From NCBI GenBank assembly GCA_022616055.1, contig JAKEFM010000086.1:1-64000 (forward strand): a DNA stretch of 64,000 nucleotides. The letters run 5' to 3'. A program made the translations under genes and the position numbers. Positions within the stretch are counted from its first letter, which is position 1. Each line of letters begins with the position of its first letter. A model generated the notes under the pieces. It was given only the letters and a program-made list of their open reading frames with translations, was not told where the DNA came from and did no database searches. This document shows, piece by piece, positions 46,839 through 55,531 of the stretch. This DNA comes from Planctomycetota bacterium. Lineage in GTDB: Bacteria; Planctomycetota; UBA1135; JAKEFM01.

Positions 46839-47645
46839 TCATCCCTCCCCTTCGCCGAGAATCTGCTCGAGCGTGCGCCTGCGCAGGGGATGGCGCTCGA
46901 GCCGCAGGGCCCGGCCGGCGAGCTCGCGCGCCTCGGTCCGCCGGTCCTGACCGTCGAGGAGCTCCGCGAGTCCCTCGAGCGCGGAGAGGTGCTCGGGATC
47001 CCGCTCGAGGGCGCGGCGGTACTCCTCCTCCGCTCCCGCGAGATCCCCGCGGACGACCCGCAGGGAGGCGAGGTCGTGGTGCAGGTCGGCGGCCTCGGGC
47101 CGCAGGTCCCGCGCGGCGCGGAGCTCCTCCTCGGCCTCCGCGAGGAAGCGCGCGTTCGCGGGGGCGCCCGCGATCGCCTTGCGGTAGAGCGCGGTCCCGA
47201 GCGCCCGACGTCCCTCCGCATCCCCGGGGGCGATCGCGGCGAAGCGTCGCAGCCCGACGAGGGCCTCCTCCACGTCCCCGATCCGGAGCCGCGCCCTCGC
47301 GGAGTGGTAGAGCGCGTCGAGGTCGCCGGGCGCGCGCGCCGACAGCCGGTCGTAGACCGCGATCGCCGCCCGCTCCTCCCCGAGCGACTCGTGCAGACGG
47401 GCCTTCAGGCGCAGGGCCTCGTTCCGGTCGGGCTCGCGGAGGAGGGCGGCGTCGACCGTCTCGATCGCAGCCCGGGCGAAGCCCTCCGAAGCGAGCGCGC
47501 GCGCGCGCGCGAGGTGGGCCTCGACGGGCGCAGGGGCGGCCGGCGCCGGAGGGACCGGTCGGACCCCCGGACCCGCGCAGGCGGGACCGAGGAGGAGGAG
47601 CGCGGCCCGGAGACGCCGGAACGGAGAGCGGCCCTCGATCGACAT
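46839..47645 (-). CDS. TPR-repeat secreted/lipoprotein-like protein
   Basis: Signal-like N-terminus; repeats YRRALERDPEHLSALEGLAELL etc. Confidence 0.8.
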   Translation of the reverse strand: MSIEGRSPFRRLRAALLLLGPACAGPGVRPVPPAPAAPAPVEAHLARARALASEGFARAAIETVDAALLREPDRNEALRLKARLHESLGEERAAIAVYDRLSARAPGDLDALYHSARARLRIGDVEEALVGLRRFAAIAPGDAEGRRALGTALYRKAIAGAPANARFLAEAEEELRAARDLRPEAADLHHDLASLRVVRGDLAGAEEEYRRALERDPEHLSALEGLAELLDGQDRRTEARELAGRALRLERHPLRRRTLEQILGEGEG

Positions 47646-47739
47646 GGCGGGGGACGTCGCGGGGCCCCGGGGAAGACCCGGACGGGGGCGCGCCGCCGGT
47701 TTCGGGCCGATATGGTATCCATCCCCGCTCTCCCCGCCC

Positions 47740-48507
47740 GTGCCCGATCGCCGCCTCCCCACCCGCCCCGTGCGCGCCGTCTTCTTCGACGCCGGGAACA
47801 CCCTCTTCCGCGAGCAGCCTCTGCGCTGGGAGATCTACGCCTCCGTCGCGCGCGAGTTCGGCCTGCCGGGCGAGGTGGAGCGCGTACGGGCCGAGATGAT
47901 CCGCGCCCACGACGCCCTCCCGCAGCGGGTCGAGGGGCACTTCCGCTACACGAACGGGTGGTTCCGGGCCTACATCGCCCAGGTCTTCCGGCCGCTCGGG
48001 GCGCCGGCGGGCCAGCTTCCCGCGATCGAGGAGCGGCTCTCCGCGACCTTCCGGGACCGGCGGACGTTCCACATCTTCCCCGAGGTCGAGTCGGTCACGC
48101 GGACGCTCCGCGAGCGGGGGCTCACCCTCGGCATCATCTCGAACTGGAGCCCGCGGCTCCCCCGGCTCCTCGGGGATCTCTCCCTGGAGGACCGCTTCGA
48201 CTTCACCGTCTGCTCGGCGATCGAGGAGGTCGAGAAGCCCGACCCCGAGATCTTCGGCCGGGCGCTCGCCCGGGCCGGCGTCGAGCCGGCCGAGTCGATC
48301 CACGTCGGGGACTCCGTGGAGAAGGACGTCGAGGGGGCGCGCGCGGTCGGGATCGTCCCGGCCCTGGTCGAGAGGGAGGGACCCTGCGGCCTCGACGGGG
48401 ACACCGCCGACGCCCATCTCTGCCCGCCCGCGCCGGGGGACGGCCCCTTCGCGCGCCTGCACGACCTGCGGGGGCTCCTCCCCCTGATCGACGGGCGGGA
48501 CGCGTGA
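47740..48507 (+). CDS. HAD family hydrolase
   Basis: RAVFFDAGNTLF, LGIISNWS, EKPDPEIFGRAL, IHVGDSVEKDVEGARAVGI; GTG start. Confidence 0.88.
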   Translation: MPDRRLPTRPVRAVFFDAGNTLFREQPLRWEIYASVAREFGLPGEVERVRAEMIRAHDALPQRVEGHFRYTNGWFRAYIAQVFRPLGAPAGQLPAIEERLSATFRDRRTFHIFPEVESVTRTLRERGLTLGIISNWSPRLPRLLGDLSLEDRFDFTVCSAIEEVEKPDPEIFGRALARAGVEPAESIHVGDSVEKDVEGARAVGIVPALVEREGPCGLDGDTADAHLCPPAPGDGPFARLHDLRGLLPLIDGRDA

Positions 48508-49508
48508 ATCCGGCCGAGCTCGAGAGCCTCGAGCGCGAGATCGACGCGCTCCGGGGAAAGGTCGACGCCCTGCGCGCCGAGGTGGGCCGGGTCTTTCTCG
48601 GGCACGAGGACCTCGTCGAGCAGGCGATCCTCGCCCTCCTCGCCGGCGGCCACTGTCTGCTCGAGGGGGTGCCGGGCCTCGGCAAGACGCTCCTCGTGCG
48701 GGCCCTGGCGCGGGCGCTCGAACTCCGGTACGCGCGCATCCAGTTCACCCCCGACCTCATGCCGGCCGACATCACCGGCACGAACCTCCTCGTCGGGGAC
48801 GAGCGGGGGAACCGGGGCTTCCGGTTCCAGGAAGGACCCGTCTTCGCCAACGTCGTCCTCGCCGACGAGATCAACCGGGCCACGCCGAAGACGCAGGCCG
48901 CCCTCCTCGAGGCGATGCAGGAGTCCGCGGTGACCGTCGCCGGCACGCGCCATCCCCTCGAGGAGCCCTTCCTCGTCTTCGCGACGCAGAATCCGATCGA
49001 GATGGAGGGGACCTTCCCCCTCCCCGAGGCCCAGCTCGACCGCTTCCTCCTGAAGCTCCGGATCGCCCCCCCCACGGTCGACCACCTCGTCCGCATCCTC
49101 GACGCCACGACGGGAGGGGATCCCGCCTCGGTCGAGCCGGTCCTCGGGCGGACCGACATCCTGAGGCTCCGGCAGCTCGTCCGGGAGGTCCCCGTCGCGG
49201 AGCACCTGAAGCGCTTCGCGGCCCTCGCGGTGACCCTCTCCTCCCCCTCCACGCCCGAGGCGCCGGAGCCGGTGCGGAAGTACCTGCGATTCGGGTCGAG
49301 TCCGCGAGGGGCCCAGGCGATGGTCCTCTGCGCGAAGGCCCGGGGCCTCCTCCGCCGCCGGTACCACGCGAGCTTCGAGGACCTGAAGCAGCTCGCCGTC
49401 CCCGCCCTCCGCCATCGGCTCATCCTCAACTTCGAGGCGGAGGCGGAGGGGATCGATCCGGACCGGATCGTGGACGCCGTCCTCGAGGCGGCCGGCGCCC
49501 GGGCCTAG
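48504..49508 (+). CDS. MoxR-type AAA+ ATPase
   Basis: GHCLLEGVPGLGKTLLVRALA, RIQFTPDLMPADITG, VLADEINRATPKTQAALLEAMQE, FATQNPIEMEGTFPLPEAQLDRF. Confidence 0.95.
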   Translation: MNPAELESLEREIDALRGKVDALRAEVGRVFLGHEDLVEQAILALLAGGHCLLEGVPGLGKTLLVRALARALELRYARIQFTPDLMPADITGTNLLVGDERGNRGFRFQEGPVFANVVLADEINRATPKTQAALLEAMQESAVTVAGTRHPLEEPFLVFATQNPIEMEGTFPLPEAQLDRFLLKLRIAPPTVDHLVRILDATTGGDPASVEPVLGRTDILRLRQLVREVPVAEHLKRFAALAVTLSSPSTPEAPEPVRKYLRFGSSPRGAQAMVLCAKARGLLRRRYHASFEDLKQLAVPALRHRLILNFEAEAEGIDPDRIVDAVLEAAGARA

Positions 49509-49509
49509 G

Positions 49510-49815
49510 TAGAAGTACGGAGGCCCTGGGAGCGGGTCCCCTCGAACCCCACCCCCACCAGGGGACGGAACCCCTGGTAAACCCTTTATGTTTAGCCCGT
49601 TAGGGGCTACTAGAAAAATGCTTGCTAAACCGCCCTTCGAGCCACGGATATAGTGACCGAGCGTGAATAAAGGTTTAGGGTCTGGGTCTTCTTTCCTTCA
49701 TTAGGCTTACTTTTTCTTGGAACCTTCCATCACACCCACATTTCCCATCACCTCTGATTCCAGATCCTAAACCCTTTTGAACCGGATGGGCCGGACGCGG
49801 ACGTCCGGCCCTTTT
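49510..49815 (+). ncRNA. Putative structured non-coding RNA (AT-richer island)
   Basis: Composition break in very GC-rich DNA; hairpins 49558-49577 and 49593-49609; 14-bp helix 49672-49685/49760-49773; ends in intrinsic terminator 49788-49815. 5' end not determined. Confidence 0.55.
49788..49815 (+). terminator. Intrinsic terminator T1
   Basis: GGGCCGGACG-CGGA-CGTCCGGCCC followed by TTTT(CGTTT). Confidence 0.9.
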
Positions 49816-49824
49816 CGTTTCTCC

Positions 49825-49847
49825 CGCGGGGCGGCCCGCGTGTTTTT
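49825..49847 (+). terminator. Intrinsic terminator T2 (tandem)
   Basis: CGCGGG-GCGG-CCCGCG followed by TGTTTTT. Confidence 0.75.
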
Positions 49848-49877
49848 CCCCCCCACTACAATCCGCCCCCTCGCCGG

Positions 49878-50738
49878 ATGGACTACCTCGCCGCCCTCGT
49901 CCAGAACCGCCCCGTCCTCGGAGACCTGGACGAGAACCTGACCCGTCACGAGGAGTCGGCGCGGAAGGCGATCGGGAAAGGAGCGCAGCTGGTCGTCTTC
50001 CCGGAGCTCTCGCTGACCGGCTACCACCTGCGCGACCTCGTGCCGGACGTCGCGCTACGCGCGGGGGACCGGAGGCTCTCGGGGCTCGCGCGGCTCTCGC
50101 GACGGGCCTCGCTCGCGGTCGGCGCCGTGGAGGAATCCGCGGACCACCGGTTCTTCAATTCCGCCTTCTTCTTCGAGGGAGGCGCCCTCCTCGCCGTCCA
50201 CCGCAAGGTCTACCTCCCCGACTACGGGATGTTCGAGGAGGGGCGGCACTTCGCCCCGGGCGACCGCTTCGAGCCGGTGCGCTCGAGGCTCGGCACGCTC
50301 GGCATCCTCGTGTGCGAGGACCTATGGCATCTCTCCTCCTCCTACCTCCACTTCCTCCGGGGGGCCGACGCGATCCTCTGCATGGCGGCCTCCCCCGGGC
50401 GGGGCGTCGCGGGGACGGAGGGGGAGGTCGCCACGGCCCGCGTCTGGAACGCGCTGCTCGAGGCGCAGGCGCTCGCCTTCACCGTCCATTCCCTCTTCTG
50501 CAACCGGACCGGCTTCGAGGACGGGGCCTACTTCTGGGGAGGCTCGAAGGTCCTCTCCCCGTTCGGGAGGGTCCTCGCCCAGGCGGGCGACGCCGAGGAG
50601 ATCGTGCTCGCCCGGATCGAGGACGGGGCGCTCCGGCGGAGCCGCACGCTGACCCCGCTGAGGAGGGACGAGAAGGCTCTCCTCACGCTCCGCGAGATCG
50701 ATCGGGCGATCCGGACCGAACGTGACGCTCCCCCTTGA
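49878..50738 (+). CDS. Nitrilase-superfamily amidohydrolase, likely glutaminase partner of NadE
   Basis: Glu-Lys-Cys triad contexts FPELSLTGYHLRDLV, HRKVYLPDYGMFEE, LVCEDLWH. Confidence 0.88.
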   Translation: MDYLAALVQNRPVLGDLDENLTRHEESARKAIGKGAQLVVFPELSLTGYHLRDLVPDVALRAGDRRLSGLARLSRRASLAVGAVEESADHRFFNSAFFFEGGALLAVHRKVYLPDYGMFEEGRHFAPGDRFEPVRSRLGTLGILVCEDLWHLSSSYLHFLRGADAILCMAASPGRGVAGTEGEVATARVWNALLEAQALAFTVHSLFCNRTGFEDGAYFWGGSKVLSPFGRVLAQAGDAEEIVLARIEDGALRRSRTLTPLRRDEKALLTLREIDRAIRTERDAPP

Positions 50739-51540
50739 CGCGCCTCTCGCGGCCCGCCTCCTCGCGGGGTTTCTCCGCGAGGAGGCGGGGAAGTTCGGCT
50801 TCCGGCGCGCCGTCCTCGGACTGTCCGGCGGGGTGGACTCCGCGGTCACCGCCGCGCTCGCCGCGCGCGCCTTCGGCGGCCGCAATGTCCTCGCGGCTCT
50901 CCTCCCCTACCGGCACTCGGCCCCGGAGAGCGTGCGCCTCGCCCGCGGCCTCGCCCGGCAGCTGCGCCTGCGGACGGTCGAGATCGACATCACCCCGATG
51001 GCGGACGGCTATCTCGCCCGCGCCCGCGGCGCGAGCCGGGTCCGTCGGGGCAACGTCCTCGCGCGCTGCCGGATGGCGGTCCTCTACGACCTCTCGGCCG
51101 CGTGGCGGAGCCTGGTCCTCGGGACGAGCGACAAGTCGGAGTGGCTCCTCGGCTACACGACCCTCCACGGCGACTGCGCGAGCGCCCTCAACCCGATCGG
51201 CGACCTCTACAAGACCCAGGTCCTCGCGCTCGGCGCGCACCTCGGCGTCCCCGAGGAGATCCTCCGCCGGCCGCCGAGTCCCGACCTCTGGCCCGGACAG
51301 AGCGCGGAGAAGGAGCTCGGCTTCTCCTACGCCCGGGTCGACGCCCTCCTCAACGCCCTCGTCGACCGGCGCTACTCGGAGGCGGAGTGCGTCGCGGAGG
51401 GTTTCCCCCGGGCGCTCGTCCGGGGCGTCGCCGCGCGGATCCGCGACTCCCAGTTCAAGCGCCGGCCTCCCCTGATCCCGAAGGTCTCCAACCGGACCCT
51501 CCACTGGGACTTCCGGTACCTGCGCGACTGGGGGCGGTAG
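50722..51540 (+). CDS. nadE: NAD+ synthase
   Basis: LGLSGGVDSAVTAALAARA, GTSDKSEWLLGYTTLHGD, LNPIGDLYKTQV, PPSPDLWPGQSAEKELG; GTG start. Confidence 0.92.
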   Translation: MTLPLDAPLAARLLAGFLREEAGKFGFRRAVLGLSGGVDSAVTAALAARAFGGRNVLAALLPYRHSAPESVRLARGLARQLRLRTVEIDITPMADGYLARARGASRVRRGNVLARCRMAVLYDLSAAWRSLVLGTSDKSEWLLGYTTLHGDCASALNPIGDLYKTQVLALGAHLGVPEEILRRPPSPDLWPGQSAEKELGFSYARVDALLNALVDRRYSEAECVAEGFPRALVRGVAARIRDSQFKRRPPLIPKVSNRTLHWDFRYLRDWGR

Positions 51541-51553
51541 CCTCCGCCCGGGC

Positions 51554-52060
51554 TCAGGCCCCGAGGAGGCGCTGGAGGAGCGTCTCGAGATTCACCGTCC
51601 GGACGTCCTCCAGCCGCACGGGCGGCAGGCGCCGGAATCGGCGGAACTCCTCGAGACTGGAGAGCTCCACGTAGTCCCGGAACGTCATCGGGCGCGGATC
51701 GGGCGCCGGGGCGTCGGGACGGCGGACGGAGTCGTTCGGCTCCTCGTGTTTCATCGCGGTTTCCCCCGAAGTCAGTCCGGGCACGGCTTCGCCACGCTCG
51801 AGCCCCGTTCGCGCCCGCCGGCAGACGCGAAGCGTCCGACTGAGGTTCTCGCTGACGCGGGTGAGGCGCTCGGCGTCCGCCCGGGGCGTCCTCCGTTCCG
51901 CCTGGATGCGCGCCAGGGCGACCTCGAGGATCACGATGAGCCCTTCGAGCTTCCTCAGGAGCTTCTCCCGGTATTCCCCCGAACGCGGGTCCGGGGGAGC
52001 GGGCAGGATCGGACCCTCCTCGACCATGACTGGCCCGGCGAGGGGCAGGCCCCGTGCCAT
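51554..52060 (-). CDS. Hypothetical protein
   Basis: Frame ...EKLLRKLEGLIVILEVALARIQAERR...LETLLQRLLGA*; start uncertain (52060 or 52027). Confidence 0.5.
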   Translation of the reverse strand: MARGLPLAGPVMVEEGPILPAPPDPRSGEYREKLLRKLEGLIVILEVALARIQAERRTPRADAERLTRVSENLSRTLRVCRRARTGLERGEAVPGLTSGETAMKHEEPNDSVRRPDAPAPDPRPMTFRDYVELSSLEEFRRFRRLPPVRLEDVRTVNLETLLQRLLGA

Positions 52061-52236
52061 CCCGCGGGACGGCGCGGCCCGCGGCGGAGGTCCGACCCCA
52101 ACCTCCGGTTCACCAGATCCTTGGGAGATCGGAAGGAGGAACGGCGAGCCGGTCGGGAGAAGGCGCCCGTCTCTGCGGCGTCGAGTTCGCTCGACGCCCG
52201 TCCTGCGGATTGAACGTCCCGGAGACGGGGGGCGGG

Positions 52237-53934
52237 CTAGAGGAGGTCGGCGATCTCGCCGAGGAGCGGGAGGCTCACCCGGTAGTTGGCGTTGAAGAAC
52301 GCCTCGGAGAGGAGCGGGTAGGTGTGCGCGTCGCCGAGCGAACCGAGGGCGGCGCACGCGTAGACGGAGCGGTCCGGGATCGGCGCGCCCCGGGAGAGGA
52401 GGTCCGACAGGATCCTGGCCGCCGCCGGATCGCGGAGGAAGCCGAGCGCCATCGCCGCCGATCCCCGCACGACGTCGCGCCGCTCCTCGCTCAGGGCCTG
52501 AAGGACCAGGGGCGTCCCGAGGCTCTCGCCGAACAGCCCGAGGCCGAGGAGCTGGCCCCGCCGGAAGTCGTCGACCGCGTCGGCCTCCTCCCGGACGACC
52601 CTGAGCAGTCGGGGGAGCCCCTCGTCGGGCCGGATCATCCCGATCGCGATGGCGGCGTACCCTCGGAGGTCCGGATCGAGGCCCCGGTTCTCGAGGACGC
52701 GGAAGAGCGTTTCCGCGGACTCCTGATCGCCGAGGAACCCGAGGGCGATCGCGTAGGCCCCGCGGACCGCCTCCTCCCCGGGGGCCTCGAGCGCCCGCCG
52801 GAGGTCGGCGGCGGAACCCTGGTCCCAGGCGAGGCCGAGGCCGAGCGCGCCGTAGCTGCGGGCGACGCGGGAGGCGCCCTTCGCGGAGAACGCCGACCGG
52901 AGCGCCGCGACCGCCTCCTCCCCGCCGATGCGTCCGAGGGAGATCGCGGCGAATCCGCGCACCTGCAGGTCGGCGTCCCCCGACAGCGCGGCGGCGAGGC
53001 GGGGCACCGCCGCGGGATCGCCGAGTTCCCCGAGAGCGAGGGCCGCGGAGCGTCTCAGCTCGATGTCCTTCTCCTCGACGGCCTCGAGCAGGGTCGAGAG
53101 CGCGGCGGCGTCGCGCAGCCTCCCGAGGGTCGTCAGGAGGGCCCCGAGGACGGTGCGGCACCGCGAGCGCCGCTCCTCGAGGAGGTCGCGGTATCGGCCG
53201 ACCAGGAAGGGGACGAACGACGGATCCCCGACCATCCCCGCGGCCACCAGCGAGCCGACGAGGAGGTCCCGCGCGTCCCCTCCCGCGTGCTCGACGTCGA
53301 GGTTCTTCTGGAGGTAGTTGCGGAGGATGGGCGCGGACTCGCGCCGGCCCTGCAGCCCCATGCCGAGCGCGGCCGCGGCGCGCAGCTCGTAGGCGGCGGA
53401 GGGATCCTCGTAGACCCCGACGACGGCGAGCAGGGCCTCCCGCTCCCCGGAGAGCCCCAGGGCGAGAAGGGCGTGGCGCCGCGTCTCGGGGGACCCGTGG
53501 CGGAGCGCCTCGAGGAGGGGCGGGACCGAGGCGGGCCCGCCGATCTTCCCCGCGGCGAGCAGGGCGGCGTGCACGAGGTGGGGATCCCCCGGGCCGCAGC
53601 GTGCGAGGACGAGGGGAAGGATCTCGTCCCGGGCGAACGTCGTGTCCACGCGGGCCGCCTCCCCCTCCCGCAGGGCCGGCATCTCCGCGCGCCGGGGGTC
53701 CCGCGATCGCAGGAGGATGTCCTTGTTCCACTCGAACCAGAACTCCCAGCGCTGGTATCCCTCGATCGCGTTCTCGGAGTCGAGCCCCCCGCCGGGTCCG
53801 AATTGACCCGCGCCGCCGCCCGGTCCCGCCGTCGCCCGGCCCATCGTGAGGACCTCGTCCGCGGGGCCCCGGTACTGCCCGTGGTGGAGGAGGGCCGCCA
53901 GGAAAGCGGCGATCGCGGCAGCCGGCGGTCCCAT
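52237..53934 (-). CDS. HEAT-repeat protein
   Basis: Many GDPAAVPRLAAALSGDADLQVRGFAAISLGRIG-type repeats; signal-like N-terminus. Confidence 0.88.
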   Translation of the reverse strand: MGPPAAAIAAFLAALLHHGQYRGPADEVLTMGRATAGPGGGAGQFGPGGGLDSENAIEGYQRWEFWFEWNKDILLRSRDPRRAEMPALREGEAARVDTTFARDEILPLVLARCGPGDPHLVHAALLAAGKIGGPASVPPLLEALRHGSPETRRHALLALGLSGEREALLAVVGVYEDPSAAYELRAAAALGMGLQGRRESAPILRNYLQKNLDVEHAGGDARDLLVGSLVAAGMVGDPSFVPFLVGRYRDLLEERRSRCRTVLGALLTTLGRLRDAAALSTLLEAVEEKDIELRRSAALALGELGDPAAVPRLAAALSGDADLQVRGFAAISLGRIGGEEAVAALRSAFSAKGASRVARSYGALGLGLAWDQGSAADLRRALEAPGEEAVRGAYAIALGFLGDQESAETLFRVLENRGLDPDLRGYAAIAIGMIRPDEGLPRLLRVVREEADAVDDFRRGQLLGLGLFGESLGTPLVLQALSEERRDVVRGSAAMALGFLRDPAAARILSDLLSRGAPIPDRSVYACAALGSLGDAHTYPLLSEAFFNANYRVSLPLLGEIADLL

Positions 53935-53979
53935 GGCGCCCTTTCTAGTCCGCGCCGCGCCCGGGCGCGAGGGCGGAAC

Positions 53980-55473
53980 CTAGCGCCGCAGCGAGGCGAG
54001 GACGATCTTGAGATCCTCGGTCGCGAGCTTCCCGACGACGGTCACCAGCGCGTCCGGGAGGTCGACCTCGAGCAGCTCGATCGCGCCCACGTTCAGGCGC
54101 CGGATCTCGACGAACGGCGAGGCCGGGGAGTTCGAACCGGGAGCGGGTTGCTGGAAGAGGAAGAGTCGATCGATGCCGTCCGTGTACTCGTCGACACGGG
54201 CCGTCTCGCCGCCCGGGATCTGGCGGCCGAAGGCCTGGCGGTGACGGAACCCCGGCGGGAGCGCGTGCGGGAGGTACCCGGGAGGGGGCTCCTCCTCGGC
54301 CGGCTCGACCACGACGGGAGGAGAGGGGGAGGGACGCGAGGCGTACTGGACGGGGCCGTACCGCATCGCGACGGCGAGACGCCCGGGGGAGGGGCTCTCC
54401 TCGACCTCGAGGACGAGCCCGGTCTCGACGTCCCAGGCGACGGAGAGGGTCTGCCCGTCGAAGTTCCGGCGGAAGCGCGCCCGCCCGGTCGGCCGGTCGA
54501 GAATCGGGGCGGGGCCCTGCGCTTCCTCGATCGTGTAGTTCTCGAGGAGGAGCTCGGCGTCGACGACGGCGAAGTCGCGATTCGTCGCGAAGAACCCCGT
54601 CCGGCCCGCGTAGGAGTTCGCGAAATCCGCCCACTCGGCGGCGCGGCCGGCGGCCCGGAACTCCTCCGCGCTCCAGCCGTCGAGCCGGATCGGCTCGACC
54701 TTGGGCTCGCCCGTGCCGTCCCCCTTGACCCTCTCGACGAACTTCCGGAGCACGACCCCGTCGCGGGAGATCGTCACCTCCCGCTCCCCCACGAACGCGA
54801 GCCTCCTCGGCGTCACCGCGAGCGAACCGAGCCCGGTCGCCGGCAGAGGCAAGGCGTCCGCCGACACCCGAGAACCGGGGGGCGGGGCGCTCGCGACGCG
54901 CCGCCTCGGGTCCTGCGGGGGAGGGAGGGAGACGAGCTCCCGCGACGGCCCGGGGGCGAAACCGAGCGCGCCGGGGTTCCGCATCTCGTCCCGGCCCACG
55001 TCGCGGATGACGAGCGTGGCCCCCCGCAGCGGCTCCTCGGTGGAGAAGAGCGCCGTCCAGACGAGCAGGAGGGCGGCCGCGGCCGCGGCCGCCGCGGCGG
55101 AGAGCCCGAAGAGGCGCCGGCGCGCGGAGGGAGCGGATCCCCCGATCTCCTGCAGGACCCGCGCGTCGAGCGCGGCGGGCACGGGGAGGCGGCCGACGCG
55201 AGAGAGCCATCTGGAGACGAGACGCTCGCGGGAGTCCGCCGGGGAGGCCTCCAGGGCCGCGATCTCCGCTTCGACGGCGCGGTCGAGCGCTTCCGGCGCC
55301 GCCGTCCGGGGGAGGGAGCGGAGGAGGCCGATCCGCGCGCGGGTCTCCCGCTCCCGGGAGGCGCAGGCGGAGCAGTCCCGGACATGCCGCTCGATCGCCG
55401 CGGAGTCCTCGCCGGGCGGACCGCCGTCCGCCCGGAAGAGGAGCGCCGTCGCGAGTCGATCGCAGTCCTTCAC
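53980..55473 (-). CDS. Anti-sigma factor with zf-HC2-like domain, TM and MucB/RseB-like periplasmic region
   Basis: HVRDCSACASRERE; TM LSAAAAAAAAALLLVWTALF; C-terminal LPPGFRHRQAFGRQIPGGETARVDEYTDGIDRLFLFQQ...VTVVGKLATEDLKIVLASLR. Confidence 0.8.
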   Translation of the reverse strand: MKDCDRLATALLFRADGGPPGEDSAAIERHVRDCSACASRERETRARIGLLRSLPRTAAPEALDRAVEAEIAALEASPADSRERLVSRWLSRVGRLPVPAALDARVLQEIGGSAPSARRRLFGLSAAAAAAAAALLLVWTALFSTEEPLRGATLVIRDVGRDEMRNPGALGFAPGPSRELVSLPPPQDPRRRVASAPPPGSRVSADALPLPATGLGSLAVTPRRLAFVGEREVTISRDGVVLRKFVERVKGDGTGEPKVEPIRLDGWSAEEFRAAGRAAEWADFANSYAGRTGFFATNRDFAVVDAELLLENYTIEEAQGPAPILDRPTGRARFRRNFDGQTLSVAWDVETGLVLEVEESPSPGRLAVAMRYGPVQYASRPSPSPPVVVEPAEEEPPPGYLPHALPPGFRHRQAFGRQIPGGETARVDEYTDGIDRLFLFQQPAPGSNSPASPFVEIRRLNVGAIELLEVDLPDALVTVVGKLATEDLKIVLASLRR

Positions 55474-55531
55474 GTCCGTCCCGTCCTCGGTTCGCCCACC
55501 TTATCGGCTCGGGGGAGGTCCCGTCGTTCGC

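Noticed and set aside
47490-47512. (GC)n microsatellite in the TPR gene, and a similar CGCGCG run near 60537 in the GT9 gene
   Set aside because: Short, in-frame and expected at this GC content; no evidence of phase variation.
49540-49560. CTCGAACCCCACCCCCACCA as a possible tRNA/tmRNA T-arm and acceptor end
   Set aside because: T-stem does not pair and no 5' acceptor partner or D-arm was found.
49588-49653. Short ORF MFSPLGATRKMLAKPPFEPRI* inside the RNA island, considered as a peptide or tmRNA tag
   Set aside because: No Shine-Dalgarno, no tag-like ALAA ending, no tRNA-like domain visible; overlaps predicted hairpins.
49574-49775. Plant-telomere-like CCCTAAA/TTTAGGG strings
   Set aside because: Only isolated copies that pair with each other in an RNA fold; not a tandem telomeric array.
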